From Amycolatopsis regifaucium (lineage in GTDB: Bacteria > Actinomycetota > Actinomycetes > Mycobacteriales > Pseudonocardiaceae): DNA of 64,000 nucleotides. This document shows positions 25,101 to 33,296 of the stretch, one piece after another (positions within the stretch are counted from its first letter, which is position 1; every line of letters starts with the position of its first letter). The position numbers and the translations under genes were made by a program. The DNA lies in NCBI RefSeq assembly GCF_001613935.1, contig NZ_LQCI01000034.1, positions 1,279,031 through 1,343,030 of the forward strand. Reading direction: 5' to 3'. The notes under the pieces are model-generated. The model saw only the letters and a program-made list of their open reading frames with translations, did not search any database and was not told where the DNA came from.

Positions 25101-25392
25101 GGCCGCGTACCAGCTGGCCGTGCTGCTCGGCGCGGTCGAGGGCGGCTCGAAACCCGGCGGCGCGCGACTGGTCTACGTCGCGAAGTCCAACAACAAGACC
25201 GGCTCCACCCAGCGTGAACAGGCGCCGCTGGACGAGGACGGCGGCAAGCAGTGGCTCGAACTGGTGCGCTCGGCGGCCGGATCGGCCACCGGGCCGGAGT
25301 ACGGGGTCACCGAGAACCCGGACTGTGACCGGTGCCCGGCAAGGGGTTGCTGTCCGCTGCGGCCCGAGGGCAGGCAGGTGACCGGTCCTTGA
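22168..25392 (+). CDS. adnA: AdnA subunit of the AdnAB helicase-nuclease
   Basis: A 1074-residue UvrD-like helicase fused to a C-terminal PD-(D/E)XK nuclease. Visible: Walker A GGPGTGKT (about residue 50), HLFVDDAQHLD in the Walker B position, GDPDQSVFSFRGAD, and EERRLFYLAASRAR for motif VI. The nuclease carries GRVDRVEMDKDGRPVVIDIKTG. Cysteines in CPLRWLIERH and in CDRCPARGC form the AddB-type 4Fe-4S site. AdnAB resects double-strand breaks in mycobacteria (established). GTG 22168 is chosen, with GTG 22174 equally possible. The stop overlaps the adnB start. Confidence 0.93.
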   Translation: MGVNGRRTAAGTDARLVRTPVTGTPSFQWDAGARRLLAAPDGFRRVLGGPGTGKTALLASAASRRIAEGADPESVLILTTSRKAADVLRADITHRLTTDPEEDPLPRTIREPLVRTVHSYAYALLRMEAQADDLPPPRLLAGAEQDVVVRELLAGDLEEGALDWPEQLRPALNVPGFAEELRDLLLRAAERGLGPEDLVELGRRRGRDEWVAAGRFWSQYEEVTLLQGAGGNALGVASAPALDAAELVTSALLALEDDAELREREQRRVRHLFVDDAQHLDPLQTQLIRLIGHAADEFVVAGDPDQSVFSFRGADPRLFTDADEDGERTVLLTTAHRHAPVIRTAITKLGSVLPGSAPQRKLVDAPDAEGGAVRVRLMPTPAAEASWIADQLRRAHLVDGVPWSEMAVLVRSPARTFLVLQRALRAAGVPIGSATEELPLAKQPAVRPLLAMLRLAADPELLDVDLAEMLLSSPLGGADPLALRRLRRGLRRLELAGGGQRSSDELLVEALRANDVLTGLAEAEAQPMRRVGGLLHAAHQAVVRGDGVEQVLWELWQASGLEQRFLRLVDRGGSLGSQADRDLDAIVALFDAAGRYVDRLPRASVASFADYLSAQNIAGDTLAPAAMKSEGVSLLTAHAAAGREWTVVSVAGVQEGSWPDLRLRGSVLGVERLVDLMSGVDDEKVSATAPILAEERRLFYLAASRARKTLLVSAVAGEDEQPSRFIDDLEENGADDGGLDSRMKPAERSLVLAELVGELREVVCDEACEPERRQRAARQLAKLAAAGVPGAHPGTWYGLLEPSTGEPVHKPGDLIRISPSTVEVLVKCPLRWLIERHGGSDPAQLAAVTGTLVHGLAQAVAGGSSDEQIRAALDEAWVRVDAGAPWFSRRERSRVEQMLRNFISWLETSRKELIEAGVEQDIEVELPVGDGESSDVRVLLRGRVDRVEMDKDGRPVVIDIKTGKVPISASDAEQHPQLAAYQLAVLLGAVEGGSKPGGARLVYVAKSNNKTGSTQREQAPLDEDGGKQWLELVRSAAGSATGPEYGVTENPDCDRCPARGCCPLRPEGRQVTGP

Positions 25393-28300
25393 TCTCGAAT
25401 CTTCAGCGCCGCCAGGTGGAACCGGGCGAGATCGCCCGCGCGCTCGGCCTGCACAGCCCGACCGACGAACAGGCCGAGGTCATCGCCGCGCCCATCGAGC
25501 CGTCCCTGGTGGTCGCGGGGGCCGGGGCGGGCAAGACCGAGACGATGGCCGCGCGCGTCGTATGGCTGGTGGCCAACAGCGTCGTGCCGCCGGAACGCGT
25601 TCTCGGCTTGACCTTCACCCGCAAGGCCGCCCGCCAGCTCGGTGAACGCGTCCGCACCCGGCTGCGCCGCCTCGTCGGGTCGGGGCTGCTCGACCGGATC
25701 GACCCGACCGGTGACCTGCGCATGACGGTGACCGCCGGGGAACCGACGGTGCTCACCTATCACGCGTACGCCGGGCGGTTGCTGTCCGAACACGGGCTCC
25801 GGTTGCCGGTCCAGCCCGGTGTCCGGCTGCTTTCGGAGACGTCTTCGTGGCAGTTCTCGCATCGCGTGGTGTCCACTTGGGACAATGACCTCGACACCGA
25901 TCGCGTGCCCGCCACGGTGACGGCGCAGTTGCTGGCGCTGGCCGGGGAACTGGGTGAGCACCTGGTCGAACCGGAACGGCTCGCGCAGTACACCTCGTGG
26001 CTGTGCGAGGTCATCGAAAACGCGCCGCGGGCCAAGGGGCAACGCGCCGCGCTACCGCAGAAACTGGCGGAAGTCATGACCGCGCAACGGTTCCGGCTCG
26101 CGCTCCTGCCGCTGGTCGAGGCGTACCACGCGCGGAAGAGGGCCGAGGGCGCGCTCGACTTCGCCGACCAGATGTCGCTGGCCGCGCAGCTCGCCAGCAG
26201 CTATCCGGCGGTGGTCGCGGGGGAGCGCGACCGGTACGGCGCGGTGCTGCTCGACGAATACCAGGACACCGGGCACGCCCAGCGCATCCTGCTGCGGTCG
26301 CTGTTCGGCGGCGTCGAACATCCGCCGATGCCGGTGACGGCGGTCGGCGATCCGGCGCAGGCCATCTACGGCTGGCGCGGGGCGAGCGCGGCCAACCTGC
26401 CGAGGTTCACCACGGACTTCCCGCGCGACAACGGCGAACGGCTCGTCCCGGCCCTTGATTTCGGGCTGCTGACCAGTTTCCGCAACCCGCCCGAGGTGCT
26501 GGAACTCGCCAACGCCATCTCGGAACCGTTGCGGGAGCGAGGTCTCGGCGTCGCGCGGCTGCGCGCGTTGGAAGGCGCCGGTACGGCCGACATCGCCTCC
26601 GCGTTGCTGCCGGACGTCCGTGCCGAACGCGAATGGGTCGCCGACGCGGTGGCGAAGCGCTGGTTCGAAACGATGGAGGAGACCGGGAAACCGCCCACGG
26701 CGGCGGTGCTGGTCCGGCGCCGCGCCGACATGGCCCCGATCGCGGCCGAAATGCGGGCCCGCGGGCTGCCGGTCGAGGTCGTCGGACTCGGCGGCCTGCT
26801 CGACGAACCCGAGGTCGCGGACCTGGTCAGCACGCTCCGCGTCCTCGCCGACCCGCTCGCGGGCAGCGCCGCCGCGCGCTTGCTGACCGGGGCGCGGTGG
26901 CGGATCGCGGCGGCCGACCTCGCGGCCCTGTGGCGGCGCGCGGGCGAACTCTCCTCACCGGAGCCGTCGGCCACGAAGTCCGATGTGGACGAACCAGTGC
27001 TGGTGACCGAGCGGGTCGAGCAGGCGGGCCTCATCGACGCCATCGACGATCCCGGTACGCCGGAGCGGTATTCACCGGAAGGGTACCGGCGGATCCGGCG
27101 CGTGGGTGCGGAGCTTTCGGCCTTGCGCCGCCGTCTCGACCAGTCGCTGCCCGAACTGGTCGCCGACGTGGAACGCACGATGCTGCTCGACGTCGAGTCG
27201 CTGGCCCGTCCCGGGCCGGCGGGCCGCGCGCACCTCGACGCGTTCGCCGACGTCGTCTCCGATTTCGCCGAAACCTCGCCGACGGCCACCCTTTTGTCCT
27301 TTGTGGACTACCTGAACACCGCCGCGCACGCGGAAGACGGCCTCACCCCCGGCGAAGTGGAGGTCGTCCCGGACCGGGTGCAGGTGCTGACCGTGCACTC
27401 GGCCAAGGGGCTGGAGTGGCGCATCGTCGCGGTGCCGCATCTGGTCAAGGAGGTCTTCCCCGGCAGGCGGCGTTCGTCGTCGTGGCTGCGGACCTCGACT
27501 TCGCTCCCGGCCGCGTTGCGCGGTGACTCGGAGGACCTGCCGGAGCTGCGGCTCTCCGAAGGCTATGACCGCAAAGAAGTCCAGGAAGCCTTGGAACTGC
27601 ACGAAGAAGGCTTCGTGGCGCGGGAGGCGGATGAGGAGCGTCGGCTCTGCTACGTCGCGCTGACCCGTTCCGAGCACACGCTGCTCGTTTCCGGGCATTG
27701 GTGGAACGAGAGCAGCGCGCGGCCGAAGGGGCCTTCGGAGTTCCTGCTCGAAATCGGCGAGGTGATGCGGGCGAACTCGGTCGGCCGCCTCGAGCACTGG
27801 GCCGACGAGCCCGACAGCGACGAGGAGAACCCGCTGGTCGCCGACTCCCGCCGGTCGCGGTGGCCGGTCGATCCGCTGTGGCCGCGGCGCGAGGGCGTCA
27901 CCAACGGTGTCGACATGGTGCTCGAGGCCATGGAAAACGCCGAAGAAGAGGACGTCGAGGAAGAGGAGGATCCGGACGGCTGGATCTCCGACACCAAGGT
28001 GCTGCTGGAGGAGCGCGCGCGGGCGCAGAACCGCGTGCAGCAGGTCGTGCTGCCGCCGCATCTTTCGGTGAGCCAGCTGGTGGAACTGTCGGCGGACCCG
28101 GCCGCGCTGGCGAAGCGGTTGCGGCGGCCGCTTCCGGTGCGCCCCAACACTTATGCGCGCCGGGGGACGGCGTTCCACGGCTGGCTCGAGAAGCGGTTCG
28201 GCGGCGATCAGCTGCTGGAGATCGACGATCTGCCGGGCGCGGCGGACGTCGACGAGGCGCCGGATTCCGAACTGGAGGCGCTGCAGACGGCGTTCGAGAA

Positions 28301-28646
28301 GAGCGAGTGGGCGAACCGGGTGCCGCACGCGGTCGAGGTCCCGTTCTCGGCCGACGTCGTGGGCGTGACCGTGCGCGGGCGGATGGACGCCGTCTTCGCG
28401 GACGCCGACGGCGGCTGGACCGTCGTCGACTGGAAGACCGGCGCGGTGCCGGAGAAAGACCGGCTCGCGCCGCTGGCCGTGCAGCTGGCGGCGTACCGGC
28501 TGGCGTGGGCGGCACTCAAGAAGGTGCCGGTCGAGAAGGTGCGGGCGGCGTTCCACTACGTGAAACACGGCAAGACCGTCCGCCCGGCCGACCTGCTGGA
28601 CGCCGAAGGCTTGCGAAACCTTCTGCGACGCGTCCCGACGATCTAG
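25389..28646 (+). CDS. adnB: AdnB subunit of the AdnAB helicase-nuclease
   Basis: A 1085-residue UvrD/Rep helicase with a C-terminal nuclease. Visible: Q-motif SPTDEQAEVI (about 23-32), Walker A GAGAGKTET (about 44-52), LTFTRKAARQ, VLLDEYQDT (Walker B), GDPAQAIYGWRGA, LTVHSAKGLEWR, EERRLCYVALTRSEH, and nuclease motif RGRMDAVFADADGGWTVVDWKTG near the C-terminus. In the mycobacterial enzyme AdnB is the lead motor (recalled). A TTG start at 25389 overlapping the adnA stop (TTGA) fits best and implies coupled synthesis. A family A palindrome follows directly after the stop. Confidence 0.93.
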   Translation: MISNLQRRQVEPGEIARALGLHSPTDEQAEVIAAPIEPSLVVAGAGAGKTETMAARVVWLVANSVVPPERVLGLTFTRKAARQLGERVRTRLRRLVGSGLLDRIDPTGDLRMTVTAGEPTVLTYHAYAGRLLSEHGLRLPVQPGVRLLSETSSWQFSHRVVSTWDNDLDTDRVPATVTAQLLALAGELGEHLVEPERLAQYTSWLCEVIENAPRAKGQRAALPQKLAEVMTAQRFRLALLPLVEAYHARKRAEGALDFADQMSLAAQLASSYPAVVAGERDRYGAVLLDEYQDTGHAQRILLRSLFGGVEHPPMPVTAVGDPAQAIYGWRGASAANLPRFTTDFPRDNGERLVPALDFGLLTSFRNPPEVLELANAISEPLRERGLGVARLRALEGAGTADIASALLPDVRAEREWVADAVAKRWFETMEETGKPPTAAVLVRRRADMAPIAAEMRARGLPVEVVGLGGLLDEPEVADLVSTLRVLADPLAGSAAARLLTGARWRIAAADLAALWRRAGELSSPEPSATKSDVDEPVLVTERVEQAGLIDAIDDPGTPERYSPEGYRRIRRVGAELSALRRRLDQSLPELVADVERTMLLDVESLARPGPAGRAHLDAFADVVSDFAETSPTATLLSFVDYLNTAAHAEDGLTPGEVEVVPDRVQVLTVHSAKGLEWRIVAVPHLVKEVFPGRRRSSSWLRTSTSLPAALRGDSEDLPELRLSEGYDRKEVQEALELHEEGFVAREADEERRLCYVALTRSEHTLLVSGHWWNESSARPKGPSEFLLEIGEVMRANSVGRLEHWADEPDSDEENPLVADSRRSRWPVDPLWPRREGVTNGVDMVLEAMENAEEEDVEEEEDPDGWISDTKVLLEERARAQNRVQQVVLPPHLSVSQLVELSADPAALAKRLRRPLPVRPNTYARRGTAFHGWLEKRFGGDQLLEIDDLPGAADVDEAPDSELEALQTAFEKSEWANRVPHAVEVPFSADVVGVTVRGRMDAVFADADGGWTVVDWKTGAVPEKDRLAPLAVQLAAYRLAWAALKKVPVEKVRAAFHYVKHGKTVRPADLLDAEGLRNLLRRVPTI

Positions 28647-28707
28647 CGTTTCGTCCTCTGAATGCGGTCCTTGCACGCGCAACTACCGCATTTAGAGGAC
28701 GAAACGC
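28647..28707. repeat. family A palindrome, copy A2
   Basis: Arms GCGTTTCGTCCTCTGAATGCGGT (28647-28669) and 28685-28707 pair with one mismatch. It abuts the adnB stop codon and ends three bases before the convergent stop of the DoxX-like gene, an evident two-way terminator position. Confidence 0.88.
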
Positions 28708-28710
28708 GGG

Positions 28711-29097
28711 TCAGGCGCGGTCGCGGACCTTGAGCGCCCAGGTCACGAGCGGGATCTGAAGCGGGACGCGGGCCCAGAAAGCCGCTCGCCAGTGCTTCGG
28801 CGCCTTTCGGCGATCGGCGTCCACGGCCATCTTGACGTTCCCCGGCAGGACCACGACGAACAACAGCGCGGCCGCGAGCCCGCCGAGTCGCCGCGTCTTC
28901 GGCGCGGCGATCGCGGCGGCGACCCCCAGCTCGGCGACGCCGGAGCCGTAGGTCCACGCGCGAGGCGAACCGGGGAGCTGCTTCGGGATGATGGCGTCGA
29001 AGGGTTTCGGCCGGAGGAAGTGCAGGACGCCCGCCGTGCCGAGCAGGCCGGCGAGGAAATACGCGGGCCGCTGCGACGGCTTGGATTCCGAAGACAT
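28711..29097 (-). CDS. DoxX-like small membrane protein
   Basis: A 128-residue protein with about four hydrophobic helices. GLLGTAGVLHFLRPKPFDAIIP near the N-terminus, GVAELGVAAAI and LFVVVLPGNVKMAVD resemble the DoxX/DUF4267-like group of integral membrane proteins, whose role is poorly defined. It is convergent with adnB and divergent from the K+ channel. No ribosome site is obvious before the ATG. Confidence 0.75.
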   Translation of the reverse strand: MSSESKPSQRPAYFLAGLLGTAGVLHFLRPKPFDAIIPKQLPGSPRAWTYGSGVAELGVAAAIAAPKTRRLGGLAAALLFVVVLPGNVKMAVDADRRKAPKHWRAAFWARVPLQIPLVTWALKVRDRA

Positions 29098-29153
29098 GCC
29101 CCGAGCTTCGCATACCGCGCTGAAGGCGAGGATCTTCGGCTATCCTCCCGACC

Positions 29154-29189
29154 GTGAATGACGCGGACCAGGCCGGAGCCGGTGCATGA
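29154..29189 (+). CDS. possible 11-codon leader peptide before the K+ channel gene
   Basis: GTG 29154 opens an 11-codon frame (VNDADQAGAGA) whose TGA overlaps the channel ATG at 29186 by four bases (ATGA). TATCCT lies seven bases before the GTG, a spacing seen at leaderless starts in this window. It could couple translation to the channel. It could equally be chance, since the channel also has its own GGAG ribosome site. Confidence 0.35.
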   Translation: MNDADQAGAGA

Positions 29190-30262
29190 GGGTTCTCAAG
29201 CGTTTCCCGGTCCGGCTGAGCGACCGCCCGGACCACGAGCTCGTCGGCGTGATCCGGATGCCGGAACTGACGGTCAGCCCGCTGCGGTCGATCCTCAAAC
29301 GGATCATCGGCGCGATGCTCGCCCTGCTGGCGACCGTCCTGATCGTCTACCTCGACCGGGACGGCTACCGCGACGCCAACGGCGACGGGCTCAGCCTCCT
29401 CGACAGCCTCTATTACGCGACCGTGTCGCTGTCGACCACGGGGTACGGTGACATCGCGCCCGCGACGTCGTCCGCTCGGCTGGTGAACGTCCTGGTGATC
29501 ACCCCGCTGCGGGTGCTCTTCCTCATCGTCCTGGTCGGTACCACCCTGGAAGTGCTCACCGAGCGCTCCCGCCAGGCTTTCAAGATCCAAAAGTGGAGGA
29601 CGAAGGTGCGTGACCACACGGTCGTCGTCGGATTCGGCACGAAGGGCCGGTCGGCGGTCAACGCGCTGCTCGGGGACGAGAACGTCGAACCCGACCACAT
29701 CGTCGTCGTCGACACCGACCAGCAGGCCCTCGAAGCGGCCACCTCACTCGGCCTGGTGACCGTGCACGGTTCGGCCACCCGCGCCGACGTGCTGCGGGTC
29801 GCCGGTGTGCAACGGGCCAAGGCCGTCGTCGTCGCCCCGAACCGGGACGACACCGCGGTGCTGGTCACGCTGACCGCGCGCGAGCTGGCGCCGAAGGCCC
29901 ACATCGTGGCGTCGGTGCGGGAGGCGGAGAACGTCCACCTGCTCAAGCAATCGGGCGCGAACCAGGTCGTGGTGTCGAGCGAGACGGCCGGCCGCCTGCT
30001 CGGGATGGCGACGTCGTCGCCGCTGGTGGTCGACATGGTCGAGGACCTGCTGACCCCCGAGTCCGGCCTCGCGATCGCCGAACGCCCGGTGGAACCGTCC
30101 GAGGAGGGCGGCTCGCCGCGGCATCTGTCGGACATCGTGCTCGGCGTCGTCCGCGACGGCGTCCTGTACCGCGTGGACGCTCCGCAGGCCGACGCGATCG
30201 AGCCGGGTGACAAGCTGCTGTACGTCCGCAAGGTGACGTCCGCGGAGACCATCGAGCGCTGA
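29186..30262 (+). CDS. potassium channel protein with RCK/TrkA-N domain
   Basis: A 358-residue protein: an N-terminal pore module (about 30-125) with two membrane helices around the filter TVSLSTTGYGD, then a cytoplasmic TrkA-N/RCK Rossmann domain (VVVGFGTKGRSAVNALL, VVDTDQQALEAA, GSATRADVL) and a TrkA-C-like end. Such channels gate K+ flow by ligand binding to the RCK ring. ATG 29186 has GGAG seven bases upstream. The homologue Rv3200c sits directly after adnB in M. tuberculosis (recalled); here a DoxX-like gene intervenes. Confidence 0.93.
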   Translation: MRVLKRFPVRLSDRPDHELVGVIRMPELTVSPLRSILKRIIGAMLALLATVLIVYLDRDGYRDANGDGLSLLDSLYYATVSLSTTGYGDIAPATSSARLVNVLVITPLRVLFLIVLVGTTLEVLTERSRQAFKIQKWRTKVRDHTVVVGFGTKGRSAVNALLGDENVEPDHIVVVDTDQQALEAATSLGLVTVHGSATRADVLRVAGVQRAKAVVVAPNRDDTAVLVTLTARELAPKAHIVASVREAENVHLLKQSGANQVVVSSETAGRLLGMATSSPLVVDMVEDLLTPESGLAIAERPVEPSEEGGSPRHLSDIVLGVVRDGVLYRVDAPQADAIEPGDKLLYVRKVTSAETIER

Positions 30263-30346
30263 CGCGGCGGGCGGTAGCGGGGGACCTTCGCCATCACCTT
30301 CGCCGCCGGGAGGGTTCGCTGTGTTTTGCCGCCCGGTTCTGGAAGC

Positions 30347-30820
30347 ATGGCGTTCGTGCGCAAGCGATCGGACCCCGCCAGAGGGCTCACCCCGGGGTGG
30401 AACTCCCTGGCCGTGGCGGCCGGTGTCGGCCTGCTGGTGATCTTTCTGGCCTGGCTCGCCGGGCCGGGTCTGTTCGGCATCACGAACGGCACTCCGGGGA
30501 CGACCGTGCAGGCCGAGGTCGTCCAGCCCGTGCCCTGTACGGGTGGTGGCGCCACCGAAACCGTCAAGTTCGAGTTCGGCGGCCGGCCGATGGAGGGCTC
30601 GCTCAACGCCTGCGGGCACGGCAAGGGCGAGCGGCTCGAGGTCGTCGTCCCGGACGGCGCCGCGGGTAGCGCCGTCTCGGTGCACGCGGCCGACGCGGCG
30701 GCCGGAGCCAGCGACGGACGGCGTCCGCTGGGGCTGGCCCTGCTGGTGTTCAGCTGCTTCGCCGGCGGGATGTACGTCTTCCTCGTCCTGCGTGGCCCGC
30801 GGCGGCTCGCGCCCGCATGA
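30347..30820 (+). CDS. small hypothetical membrane protein
   Basis: A 157-residue protein with a membrane helix near residues 20-45, an external segment of about 75 residues with two cysteines (PVPCTGGG and NACGHG) that could form a disulfide, and a second helix near the C-terminus (LGLALLVFSCFAGGMYVFLVL). I do not recognise the family. ATG 30347 is preferred to a weaker upstream start. It lies 84 bases after the channel gene and ends at a family A palindrome. Confidence 0.65.
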   Translation: MAFVRKRSDPARGLTPGWNSLAVAAGVGLLVIFLAWLAGPGLFGITNGTPGTTVQAEVVQPVPCTGGGATETVKFEFGGRPMEGSLNACGHGKGERLEVVVPDGAAGSAVSVHAADAAAGASDGRRPLGLALLVFSCFAGGMYVFLVLRGPRRLAPA

Positions 30821-30821
30821 G

Positions 30822-30889
30822 CCCGCGTTCAGTCCTCTGGATGCGGTACTTGCACACGCAAGTACCGCATCCAGAGGACTGAACGCGGG
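30822..30889. repeat. family A palindrome, copy A3 (covariant)
   Basis: Perfect 32-bp arms at 30822-30853 and 30858-30889 around a four-base loop. Relative to A1 and A5, GTTTCGTCC is GTTCAGTCC and GAATGC is GGATGC, and the opposite arm carries the matching changes, so pairing is kept. It lies between convergent stops at 30820 and 30893. Confidence 0.92.
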
Positions 30890-30892
30890 ACG

Positions 30893-32038
30893 TCAGGAGA
30901 CGGCGCTGGCCGGAGCCGAAAAGGTGTTGCAGTCGGCGATCCGGTTGTTGCTCGCGCCGGCCCGCCACCAGGACGCGTAATGCGCGTTCGTCCCGTGGTC
31001 CTGGCTGCGTGAGGTGTTGTCGCCCCGGGTCTCCTGGTCGTTCCAGGCCTTGTTGTACATGTCCCGGCTGACCGTGCCGCCCTGGTCGACATGCGCGCCG
31101 AGGAACATCCCGGAGAAGCACTGCGCCTGCAGTTCCTTCCGCCGCGACATCTCCAGTCCGGCCGGGCTGTTCTGGCCCGCGTCGTAGATCTTCTGCCAGG
31201 CCGCGTCCATCAGCCCGGCGACCTCCTGCACGTGATGCCCGTACTCGTGGGCGAACAGCGCGAGGTAGACGCCGGGATTGTTGCCGTACTGGTCGGTCTG
31301 CAGACCCCGGAACGGCACGTAGAGGTTGTTCTCGCAGTAGTACGCCGCCGTGGCGATGCCCACCTGGATCGTGCCGCATTCGGTGTCGAAGCTGGCGCCG
31401 GTCGGGAAGTGCAGGGCGGGCGGGGTGAACGGCAGGCGGTAGGCCTCGAGGAACGGGCCCCACGCGTTGTCGAGGCATTTGCCCGCGGCGGTGAAGAACG
31501 CTTCGGCCGCCTGCTGGCTGCTCTGCCACTGCGGCAGCGCGCAGACGCGGTTCTGCAGCCCGGCGTTGGGATCCTGGAGCATCGGGTGGTCGGCGAGCTT
31601 GAGGATCTTCTGCGGCCCGTTCGAGGTGGACGGCGTCCTGGTCGGCGACGTCGGGAACGGATCCGGCGAGGAGGACGACGGCGACGACGACCCGCTCGGC
31701 GGCAGGGCCGCCGGGGAAGTCGGGCCGGGGGAGTTCTGGTAGCCCGCGTTCGCTACGTGATCGTTGTCGTCACGATTGAGTGAAACGATCGCCACCAGAC
31801 CGAGGACGAGTACGGCGACCGCACCGAGGCAGATCCCGACGATCGCGCCGGCCGACCGGCGCGGCGGCTTCGGGAACTGGTGTGGCGCGCCCTGCCACGG
31901 GGCAGGGGGTCGGCCGTGCACCGGCGGTGGCTGGACGGCGCCGCGTGGCGGCCACTGGCCGTGGGGCGGTTGCGTCATCAAGTCGGTCCCGGGTGGTCCT
32001 AGGGGCGAACCGGGGGTACCCGGCCCGATGTTCAGCAT
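30893..32038 (-). CDS. neutral zinc metallopeptidase, membrane-anchored (YpfJ family)
   Basis: A 381-residue protein: proline-rich cytoplasmic N-terminus, one membrane helix (about 63-86), a Ser/Pro/Thr-rich linker (about 100-140) and a C-terminal peptidase domain with HEYGHH (His264, Glu265, His268). Cys166, Cys188, Cys221 and Cys235 suggest disulfides outside the membrane. The domain matches the putative neutral zinc metallopeptidase family (PF04228). Its substrate is unknown. The start could also be Met21 (ATG 31978). It shares its layout with a paralogue at 39424-40869, and both end beside family A hairpins. Confidence 0.88.
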   Translation of the reverse strand: MLNIGPGTPGSPLGPPGTDLMTQPPHGQWPPRGAVQPPPVHGRPPAPWQGAPHQFPKPPRRSAGAIVGICLGAVAVLVLGLVAIVSLNRDDNDHVANAGYQNSPGPTSPAALPPSGSSSPSSSSPDPFPTSPTRTPSTSNGPQKILKLADHPMLQDPNAGLQNRVCALPQWQSSQQAAEAFFTAAGKCLDNAWGPFLEAYRLPFTPPALHFPTGASFDTECGTIQVGIATAAYYCENNLYVPFRGLQTDQYGNNPGVYLALFAHEYGHHVQEVAGLMDAAWQKIYDAGQNSPAGLEMSRRKELQAQCFSGMFLGAHVDQGGTVSRDMYNKAWNDQETRGDNTSRSQDHGTNAHYASWWRAGASNNRIADCNTFSAPASAVS

Positions 32039-32195
32039 AACGAGCTAACGGCGCCCCCTCCCAGTGCTCGCTGCAGAGGGTATCCACGGTGAGGCGAGCG
32101 GTCACCCATCCGTGTCGTCACCCCAGCTCTGGCTGGGTGTCGAGCCCTCTGGAAGAGTGTGCGTAAGCCACGCGAACGGGTAAGGGGTTTGTCGC

Positions 32196-33296
32196 ATGAC
32201 GGAGACCGGGGGACCGTCCGGGCCGGAAGGTTCCGAGACGCCGAAGCCGCAGGCGGACGCACCGACACCGCCCAGCGGTGAAGTGCCGCCACCACCGGCG
32301 CCGGAGCAGCAATGGCAGTCCCCGTCCGGGGCGGCACCGCCGCCTCCGCCGCCGTCGTATCAGCCCCCGCAGCAGCAGTATCCGAACTGGAAGGTCGGCC
32401 TCGGCAGGCCGGGGGTCATCCCGCTGCGCCCGCTGAACCTGACCGACATCCTCGACGGCGCGGTCACGACCATGCGCCGGTACTGGCGGATGGTCTTCGG
32501 TGCCGCCGCGGTGACCGCCGTGCTCACCGCCGCCATCGACCTGATCGGGTTGCTGCTGGTCGACACGACCGAGGACCTCGAGCGGATCCGCGATCTCGGC
32601 CCGGCGGCCACCGATCAGGAACTGCTGAACCAGATGCTGGACCTGCTCGGCGGATCGCTGGCGGTGAGCTTCGTCAGCCTCATCGCCACCATGGTCGGGA
32701 CGACGCTGCTCACCGGCTTCCTGACCGTCTTGATGGGCAAGGCCGCACTGGGCAAGCCGATCGTCTTCAAGGAGGCGGTGAAGGAGGCGGCGGCCCGGCT
32801 CCTGCCGCTGCTCGGCCTGACCGTGCTCTACACGCTGGCGATCCTGGTCGCGGCGATCTTCTGTCTCATCCCCGCGATCATCCCGTTCACCTTCTGGGCG
32901 CTGGCCAGTCCTGCGCTGCTCCTGGAACGCGGTACCGTGCGCGAGGCGTTCCGCCGTTCGGTGAAGCTGGTCTCGGGGATGTTCTGGCGGGTCTTCGGCA
33001 TCCTGCTGCTGGCCACCGTGATCTCGTCGCTGCTGGCGATGATCATCACGACGCCGTTCAGCTTCGGCGCGTTCATGTCCGTCTTCACCGATCCCCAGCA
33101 GGTGTACATCCCCTCGACGGGTGACCTGATCCTGCAGTCGGTCGGCACCGTGATCGCGCAGACGATCGTCGGGCCGTTCACCGCGCTGGTCACCGTGATC
33201 CTCTACATCGACCAGCGGATGCGCCGCGAGGGCATGGACATCGAACTGGCCCGCGCCGCCGGCATCACGCCGCCGCCTCCGCCGCAGGCATGGTGA
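32196..33296 (+). CDS. proline-rich integral membrane protein, first gene of the MoxR operon
   Basis: A 366-residue protein: residues 1-65 are proline/glutamine-rich and probably cytoplasmic, then about six membrane helices from residue 95 to 345. The segment VIPLRPLNLTDILDGAVTTMRR before the first helix recurs in actinobacterial DUF7544/GlpQ-membrane-domain-like proteins. No enzymatic motif is seen. ATG 32196 has AAGGGG ten bases upstream. It is followed, with overlaps, by DUF4129, DUF4350, MoxR and DUF58 genes, so it is probably a scaffold or export partner of that set. It is divergent from the zinc peptidase. Confidence 0.75.
   Translation: MTETGGPSGPEGSETPKPQADAPTPPSGEVPPPPAPEQQWQSPSGAAPPPPPPSYQPPQQQYPNWKVGLGRPGVIPLRPLNLTDILDGAVTTMRRYWRMVFGAAAVTAVLTAAIDLIGLLLVDTTEDLERIRDLGPAATDQELLNQMLDLLGGSLAVSFVSLIATMVGTTLLTGFLTVLMGKAALGKPIVFKEAVKEAAARLLPLLGLTVLYTLAILVAAIFCLIPAIIPFTFWALASPALLLERGTVREAFRRSVKLVSGMFWRVFGILLLATVISSLLAMIITTPFSFGAFMSVFTDPQQVYIPSTGDLILQSVGTVIAQTIVGPFTALVTVILYIDQRMRREGMDIELARAAGITPPPPPQAW

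Noticed and set aside
24000..28600. adnA and adnB as AddAB or RecBC
   Set aside because: Both subunits carry a UvrD-like motor and a C-terminal nuclease, and the order with the channel and nudC matches AdnAB.
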